Origin: a virus
Virus record (IMG/VR): IMGVR_UViG_3300035670_000442
Coordinates: 1 to 43,368 of that record
Length of the DNA: 43,368 bases
Strand: one strand, 5' to 3'
Shown: in pieces, positions 38,523-43,368 of the stretch
Layout: every line of letters begins with the position of its first letter
How positions within the stretch are numbered: position 1 is the stretch's first letter
Notes under the pieces: model-generated
Database searches by the model: none
What the model saw: the letters and a program-made list of their open reading frames with translations, nothing else
Told to the model about the DNA's origin: nothing
Position numbers and translations under genes: made by a program

Positions 38523-39660
38523 CGTTGGTTACCCCCGGGCCTAGGTAGTAACTCAGCGTAACCCCTGATCCTACTACATCCAGGGTCAAAAGGTCAAGTG
38601 TAGGGATAGACCAGCGAAACGACATCTCCCGGTCAATGACCCGGTTATCCACGGTCAACCGGGTCACCCCATTAACCCCCGGGGTAGACCGGACGACGTA
38701 CTCAAGTTCCCGGATTCTCAGGAGTGACCCCAGGTTGTACCGGGCGGGACTCAGGTATGCTTGGATGGCTGCCTGGATAGACTCAGCTAACGCCTGGGAT
38801 GGCTGGTCAGACTCCAGGACTACTTCGATGGTTACTGGCTCCAGGGTCACTGGGGAAACCCAGACGGAACTGCCGGCCAATACCTGGGTGCTCATGGTGC
38901 CTTGGATGTCCTGGCAGACCTCGGTAGTCGGAGGCCCATCTGGGCCTACCAGGAATACATGGCAGTGCCCGGGTGACTCAGTGTTGCGATCGCTGGATAA
39001 TAAAGGAACCGCGTAGGCTCTAGACCCTGGGCCAAGCAAGATCTGGGCCTGGTCTTCGTAGTCCCTCAGGGACACCAGGGAACCTCGGGATCTTATGGCC
39101 ACCTGGGCTCTATCCAGGTAATCCTCTAGGGACTCTAGGTCAGTACCCCCAGAGATCGGGGATTCATTGTAAATGCTTTGGACATAGTTGAGCCCAGGGG
39201 AAACCAGGTTGAACCCATAGGCCCCTAGGTTACCCTGTCTACCCGCTTGGGTGGCCTCGACTAACACCGATCCGCTAAGGGTACCCGGAGGGATTACCAG
39301 GGGTTCCTTGAGCTGGTAGGAGTATGTCCGATAGTCTACCTGGTAGCCTTGGGGTAAAAAAAACTGTTGGCCTAATGGGGCAGTCAGTAGAACTGCCAAG
39401 GTACCTTGGGCCTTGGTACCTTGCGATCGCTCGATGCCTGCTAACCTGAAGACCTCTAGGGCTGTAGCCTCGGGTAACTTATTAGCATACCATAGTAGTT
39501 CCTGGGTAGCAAAAACTTGGCCCTCCAGTAGGGCACTGACGGGGCTCCCAGGCTCAAAGTCATCCAGGAGTCCCCCCGAGGCATCCCGGGTTCTGAGTCT
39601 GGCCTGGGTCAGTAGGTATTCCCGGTTCTCCGGGAATAGTGTGATCTTGGGGAATGGCAA
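38509..39660 (-). CDS. baseplate J-like protein
   Basis: 383 aa. DFEPGSPVSALLEGQVFATQ near the start, SISGGTD-like PISGGTDLESLEDYLDRAQ, GSLVSLRDYEDQAQILLGPG and the C-terminal RELEYVVRSTPGVNGVTRL match the gpJ/gp6 wedge family that forms the baseplate ring. The start is TTG 39660 with AGGGGG five bases upstream. Confidence 0.9.
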   Translation of the reverse strand: MPFPKITLFPENREYLLTQARLRTRDASGGLLDDFEPGSPVSALLEGQVFATQELLWYANKLPEATALEVFRLAGIERSQGTKAQGTLAVLLTAPLGQQFFLPQGYQVDYRTYSYQLKEPLVIPPGTLSGSVLVEATQAGRQGNLGAYGFNLVSPGLNYVQSIYNESPISGGTDLESLEDYLDRAQVAIRSRGSLVSLRDYEDQAQILLGPGSRAYAVPLLSSDRNTESPGHCHVFLVGPDGPPTTEVCQDIQGTMSTQVLAGSSVWVSPVTLEPVTIEVVLESDQPSQALAESIQAAIQAYLSPARYNLGSLLRIRELEYVVRSTPGVNGVTRLTVDNRVIDREMSFRWSIPTLDLLTLDVVGSGVTLSYYLGPGVTNDDRT

Positions 39661-39820
39661 AGTGACCCCCTAGGGTTTCCCCTAAGGCGTTTGGACTAAG
39701 TGTACCCCGACTGAATCCCACTGGAACCCTAGGTATACATAGATTTGAGTGACTGCGTATCCCGCAACTAATCAATAGGTGACGTAAGGGTTCCAGGGCG
39801 TCCTTAAGGGTGACTTATGG

Positions 39821-39982
39821 CTACTTCCCTTTGCCCTTGGGCCTTTTGGGCTTTAGTCCACTCTTAGACCTGTGCTTACGCTTCCAGGCTTCCAGAGCCG
39901 CTTTATCGTCGTGACTGGCACACCAGGGTAGCTCGTCAGTCATATAGGACATCAGGGGTTTACCACAGATGAAACAGTTCAA
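39821..39982 (-). CDS. small zinc-ribbon-like protein, 53 aa
   Basis: Begins with TTG then NCFICGKPLM, with a second Cys-His group (WCASHDD) and a very basic tail (RPKGKGK). One CxxC plus CxxH could bind a zinc ion. AGAGG precedes the start, and TTG overlaps the gpI stop (TTGA). It sits between gpI and gpJ genes; function unknown. Confidence 0.65.
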   Translation of the reverse strand: MNCFICGKPLMSYMTDELPWCASHDDKAALEAWKRKHRSKSGLKPKRPKGKGK

Positions 39983-40566
39983 AACAGCGCCTCTCCTAAA
40001 CGGGAAAAGCCTAGGTAGAAATGGGCGTAACCAACGGCATAGGGAACTGTGGCGGGACAGTAGTTATCCAGCGTCCTCTGGGCCTCAGAGAACTCAGGGC
40101 CATACCGGAGATACTCTAGGGGCATCTTCAGGTATATCCGCATATCTTGGGAGCCAAAGGCTCCAGGCAGACCAAAGGGAAGTAAAAGCTGACCGGGTGA
40201 CCATACCACCCCATCTATCCCATGGATCCCCAGGACTTCCTGGATGACCATAAGGGTACCCTTGAATGGCCACAGGATACTATGGGCTATCCGTATCATA
40301 GCCCGCTTGACCTGGGGAGACCATTCAGTATCCCAGAATGATCCTGATAAACCAACAAGAGCCCCTAGGTAGTCTAGGGAGCCATCCTGGGCAGTATCAG
40401 GGTCTAGCTCCAGATACCAGGACTGTAAAGTGTCCCGGGTCTGTGATAGCCTAGAGTCAGCCCACTGGGTTAACCAGTCGCTCACGGGGTTATCCCCGTA
40501 GCCCTTATCGGGTAACCGGGCCTGGATGGGTCTACCAGACTCCCATGATTCTCTCTCGTAACCCAT
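39979..40566 (-). CDS. baseplate/tail protein I (gpI-like)
   Basis: 195 aa. DTLQSWYLELDPDTAQDGSL, DYLGALVGLSG, VKRAMIRIAHSILWPFKGTL and VIQEVLGI match the gpI family (…LlP.L…i…h...GT..al..al). It links wedges to fibres. First gene of the leftward late unit, from the promoter at 40708-40736. Confidence 0.82.
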   Translation of the reverse strand: MGYERESWESGRPIQARLPDKGYGDNPVSDWLTQWADSRLSQTRDTLQSWYLELDPDTAQDGSLDYLGALVGLSGSFWDTEWSPQVKRAMIRIAHSILWPFKGTLMVIQEVLGIHGIDGVVWSPGQLLLPFGLPGAFGSQDMRIYLKMPLEYLRYGPEFSEAQRTLDNYCPATVPYAVGYAHFYLGFSRLGEALF

Positions 40567-40707
40567 GGCTCCCTCTGTGGCTTCCGTGGCCTCCGTACAG
40601 GCCCCTTTGCCCTAACCTGTTTCCAGGTTAACCCCGGGGAACCCGGGTGATCCTAGGTAACTCCTGGGCTATCCGTACATAACCGAGGGCGACCTAATCA
40701 CCCCTAA

Positions 40708-40736
40708 AGTGTACATCGGATTACCTGGCAGGTCAA
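40708..40736 (-). promoter_or_regulatory. promoter of leftward baseplate-fibre unit
   Basis: Leftward TTGACC (40736-40731), spacer with CCAGGTAATCC, -10 TACACT (40713-40708). Confidence 0.65.
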
Positions 40737-40763
40737 CCCCCCATTAGTCCCTAAATCCAACAG

Positions 40764-40793
40764 TTAACCTACCGGGTGAACCTGTGATACCTT
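40764..40793 (+). promoter_or_regulatory. candidate promoter of the terminase unit
   Basis: TTAACC (40764-40769), 18 bp with GGGTGAACC, TACCTT (40788-40793). Weaker boxes than the others. Confidence 0.4.
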
Positions 40794-40819
40794 GAGCCCA
40801 TAGATAGAGGGGTACCTCA

Positions 40820-41257
40820 GTGCAACTTTACATGAACCGGATAAATCCTAAGGGTCTGGAGAACCAGGTAATAGACCTAGGGGAACTGGACAAAAAAGAG
40901 ATCCTGAGCCTGCTAACTCAGCAGGCTACCTATAGGGACAAATACTACATAGGGTTGTCAGAGGAGAATGACATCTATGTAGAACCCCAGGCTAAAGACC
41001 TGATCACCCTGAGTGAGTACCTGGAGTCCCAGGGCCTGGAGCTGACCAAGGCAGATAAGCACAGACTGGCGGGTAAAATCACCCTCCTGTACAAAAGGGA
41101 CAACCAAGGGCGTAAACCTAGGGTGATCACCAGACCGGACAAGCGGGGACTTTGGCAACTTAAGGTCAACGGGTTTAGGTTCAATGAACTCCACATCCTG
41201 GATGAGGCCCTAGAGTGGCTAAGGGATCACCATAGGTCTGATATAGGCCCAGAGTGA
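40820..41257 (+). CDS. possible small terminase subunit, 145 aa
   Basis: Starts with GTG 40820 (GAGGGG seven nt upstream). Charged helical protein (LITLSEYLESQGLELTKADK) ending in a basic strand region. It precedes the large terminase by 14 nt, the usual slot of the small subunit, but no HTH typical of that family is obvious. Confidence 0.6.
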   Translation: MQLYMNRINPKGLENQVIDLGELDKKEILSLLTQQATYRDKYYIGLSEENDIYVEPQAKDLITLSEYLESQGLELTKADKHRLAGKITLLYKRDNQGRKPRVITRPDKRGLWQLKVNGFRFNELHILDEALEWLRDHHRSDIGPE

Positions 41258-41271
41258 CGACTTAGGGAAAA

Positions 41272-42522
41272 ATGGATTTCCCCTTACATAAGGGACAACT
41301 GAAGGTATATCAGGATGGACACCGGTTTGTAACCCTGGTGGCCGGTAGACGCTTTGGAAAGACCAGGCTTGCCTTAACCCGGATCATCACAACCACCCTA
41401 GGGTTCCCTAGGGAGCCTGATCCGGTGTCCCCTGAGATCACCCTGGTTACCATGCCTACTCTACAGATGGCCAGGGGTATCATATGGACGCCGCTGGTCA
41501 ACCTCTTTGAGACCCCTGAGTTAGCCCCGGCGGTCAAGCGTATCGACCGGAGTAACTTCCGTATAGACCTATACGGAAAGCCCAGTATTCAGGTAGCTGG
41601 GGCCAACGACAAAAACGGTGATGGCCTTAGGGGAAAGCGGATCTGGTTTTTCCTGGGGGATGAGTGGCAAGATGTCAAGGCTACTGTGCTGGATGAAGTC
41701 ATCATCCCGGCCATGGCTGATACCCCCGGTTCAACCGCATTGTTCACGGGGACGCCCAAGGGACGCCAGAACCACTATTACCGGTTGTTCCAGAGGGCCG
41801 AAGAAGACCCCGAGCAATATTCAAGTTACCTGATGCCTACATGGGACAACCCCTTAATCCCTCGGGACTTTTTGGCCAGACAGAAACTACTGTTACCGCC
41901 CAGGGTCTATGATCAGGAGTTCGGGGCAAACTTCGTAAACTTCCCGGGCCAGTTTTACTCAGAGCTGACTGAGGACAACCTAGTAGACCGGTTACCTGAC
42001 GGGTTCACCCAGACGATCCTCGGGGTAGACTTTGGGGATGTCCATCCTGCTATAGTGGCCTTAGGTCTCCGGGGTAGCACCTGGTATTACCTGGAGGGCT
42101 GGCAGGGTAGTACAGGCCAGCCGATCCCAGAGCCTACCTTTCACCATCACATTAGGCGGATGGCTGCCCGCTGGAATCCCAGCGGTGTCTACTGTGACCC
42201 TAGCCGCCCATCAGCCATCCTGACCATCAGATCCCTAGGCCTACCCATGGCGATCGCAGGGTACAACAGGATCCTTGAGGGTATCACCCAGGTACACAGC
42301 CTGATCTACCAAAGACGCCTGAAGTTCCCAACGGAAAACCCTCAGGGTCTCCATGAGGGTTCAATCATTGGCCGGGATGCCTATGAACTTGCTTTATCTT
42401 ACCATGCCCGCACGGTTGACGGGGTGGCTACGGATAAGGTAGAGGATGGACAGGACGACCATATCCTAGATGCTATCCGTTACGCCCTGGCATTACCCGG
42501 TGGGTTACCAGGGGTAGAATGA
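41272..42522 (+). CDS. terminase large subunit
   Basis: 416 aa. Walker A AGRRFGKT (24-31), Walker B WFFLGDEWQD (about 125-134), coupling segment ALFTGTPKGRQNHYY, and a nuclease domain with GVDFGDVHPAI (about 248-258), CDPSRPSAI and DDHILDAIRYAL. It pumps and cuts DNA at the portal. Leader TTAGGGAAAA before ATG 41272. Confidence 0.95.
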   Translation: MDFPLHKGQLKVYQDGHRFVTLVAGRRFGKTRLALTRIITTTLGFPREPDPVSPEITLVTMPTLQMARGIIWTPLVNLFETPELAPAVKRIDRSNFRIDLYGKPSIQVAGANDKNGDGLRGKRIWFFLGDEWQDVKATVLDEVIIPAMADTPGSTALFTGTPKGRQNHYYRLFQRAEEDPEQYSSYLMPTWDNPLIPRDFLARQKLLLPPRVYDQEFGANFVNFPGQFYSELTEDNLVDRLPDGFTQTILGVDFGDVHPAIVALGLRGSTWYYLEGWQGSTGQPIPEPTFHHHIRRMAARWNPSGVYCDPSRPSAILTIRSLGLPMAIAGYNRILEGITQVHSLIYQRRLKFPTENPQGLHEGSIIGRDAYELALSYHARTVDGVATDKVEDGQDDHILDAIRYALALPGGLPGVE

Positions 42523-42542
42523 GGGTACCATTATTAAACCTC

Positions 42543-43130
42543 CTATTCCCAGTGGGGGATAACAACTACACCTAAATCCCCGAAATACCCATGGAGTCTT
42601 TCAGCGCTACCCAGGTAAGTCAGGCATGACCCGTGGGTGTTCCCCTTTACAGGTTTACCTGTGCCATCCCTGAAGGCCAACCGGCGGCTAAAGAAGACTG
42701 TGGGCCAGCATAGGATGTTGTCCTGGTTCTCCAGCTCTTTCTGGTAGACCTGGGTGGTCTGGGCTGCCTCCATGGAAAAGCTAAGAAAGCAAGCCTGGGA
42801 CACATGAGCCATCCGGTACTCATAGGTCAGCTTGGCCCAAAAGGCCTTGACCCGGGATACCCCTTCTAACGGGTGACCCTTGGGGAACTTACCACCCGGC
42901 GGGTTAAGCCAGATCCTGCTGGGGCTCTCAGGTGTGCCCCAGGGTTTATCCAGGCTACCCATACCCCTATCATCCTGGAAATAGCGGGTAGCCCTAGTAT
43001 CCATGTTAGCCTCATGGGAACTGGCCGGATCTAGGTCTATGCCACCCATAAGGGCATCAGCACGTCTGAGGATCTCTATAGGCGTCCTCCAGGTCTCTGA
43101 CTTACTGGTTAACCGGTTGTTTACCATCAT
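42543..43130 (-). CDS. phage N6-adenine DNA methyltransferase
   Basis: 195 aa. ETWRTPIEILRRADALMGG, then DLDPAS (32-37) and IWLNPPGG (73-80) follow the phage N6-adenine methyltransferase family (W.TP ... DlDPas ... wlNPPy). The catalytic tetrad here reads NPPG instead of NPPY/F, which may alter activity, though Gly-rich variants occur in this family. It may protect phage DNA or mimic host GATC/CGATCG methylation. The start overlaps the previous stop. Confidence 0.82.
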   Translation of the reverse strand: MMVNNRLTSKSETWRTPIEILRRADALMGGIDLDPASSHEANMDTRATRYFQDDRGMGSLDKPWGTPESPSRIWLNPPGGKFPKGHPLEGVSRVKAFWAKLTYEYRMAHVSQACFLSFSMEAAQTTQVYQKELENQDNILCWPTVFFSRRLAFRDGTGKPVKGNTHGSCLTYLGSAERLHGYFGDLGVVVIPHWE

Positions 43131-43368
43131 TCCACCCCACAGGCTAAGCTACCAAATACCAGTAAACCCTGATCTTTTACCAGACCTATATAGGCCATAG
43201 CATCCCAGGGCTCCTGAGACTGTTCTGACACGTCCTCCAGCACGCCCTGGAGGTGATCATCGTCCTCAAAGGCCCATAAGCCATCCTGAGACATTTGAGT
43301 GGTCAATAAGGCTACTGTCCCGTCTGGGTTTTTGTGTAGCTCCTGGAAGCCTGCAAAGGCCACCCGGT
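43118..43368. repeat. terminal direct repeat, right copy
   Basis: Same as 1-251 except C43241. It includes the last bases of the methyltransferase gene start region and the 3' part of the 125-aa gene. Confidence 0.95.
43127..43368 (-). CDS. 5'-truncated second copy of the 125-aa gene
   Basis: The C-terminal 79-80 residues of the protein also encoded at 10-387, cut off by the window end. It is identical in amino-acid sequence; the one base change is synonymous. In the closed genome there is a single full copy. Confidence 0.9.
   Translation of the reverse strand, partial: RVAFAGFQELHKNPDGTVALLTTQMSQDGLWAFEDDDHLQGVLEDVSEQSQEPWDAMAYIGLVKDQGLLVFGSLACGVE

Noticed and set aside
1-43368. Temperate integrating phage
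   Set aside because: No integrase, excisionase or att-like site was recognised; HTH proteins and the plasmid-like module are not enough to claim lysogeny.

Overview
The window looks like one complete genome of a tailed phage of a cyanobacterium. Bases 1-251 and 43118-43368 are the same sequence with one mismatch (T124 / C43241), so the unit length is about 43,117 bp, either circularly permuted or with a short terminal repeat. The cyanobacterial octamer GCGATCGC (HIP1) occurs about two dozen times, far above chance, which points to a cyanobacterial host. Sheath, tube, tape measure, gpV, gp25/gpW, gpJ and gpI homologues make it a contractile-tailed (myovirus) phage with a small baseplate. I see no integrase, no phage RNA polymerase and no stand-alone holin/endolysin pair.

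Layout. (1) 1-17.7 kb, almost all leftward: replication and takeover genes. These include a family A DNA polymerase strikingly like animal mitochondrial Pol gamma, a dNMP kinase-like protein, a PP-loop ATPase, a PD-(D/E)XK-like nuclease, an SF3-type helicase, a FEN-type 5'-3' exonuclease, a beta-class DNA methyltransferase, a repeat-flanked HTH protein next to a membrane-anchored FtsK/VirD4-like ATPase, an HNH protein and many small unknowns. Three rightward genes are embedded; one (13951) encodes a likely HTH regulator. (2) 17.7-18.35 kb: a divergent promoter followed by about 500 nt of structured non-coding RNA. (3) 18.35-34.5 kb, rightward: tail hub with two murein-hydrolase domains, portal, scaffold-like protein, major capsid protein, connectors, collagen-like fibre, sheath, tube, chaperones (probable frameshift), tape measure and baseplate. 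A small independent gene unit interrupts this operon at 33.2 kb. (4) 34.5-35.0 kb: a second, related structured RNA and another small gene with its own promoter. (5) 35.0-40.6 kb, leftward: fibres, gpJ and gpI. (6) 40.8-42.5 kb, rightward: terminase. A leftward N6-adenine methyltransferase then closes the circle.

Regulation. At least fifteen sigma70-like promoters (TTGACN, 17-18 bp, TATNCT-like) share a GGTNNACC palindrome inside the spacer. Five of them also have an ATGGTNACCAT-type palindrome centred 20-21 bp upstream of the -35; at 17.77 kb one copy sits symmetrically between the two divergent promoters. The same palindrome covers the start codon of the HTH gene at 13951. This suggests a phage-wide regulon read by host RNA polymerase.

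The most notable items are the Pol gamma-like polymerase, the pair of homologous structured RNAs (17.83-18.33 kb and 34.56-34.75 kb, the first with two covarying 100-nt units), and the promoter/operator regulon.
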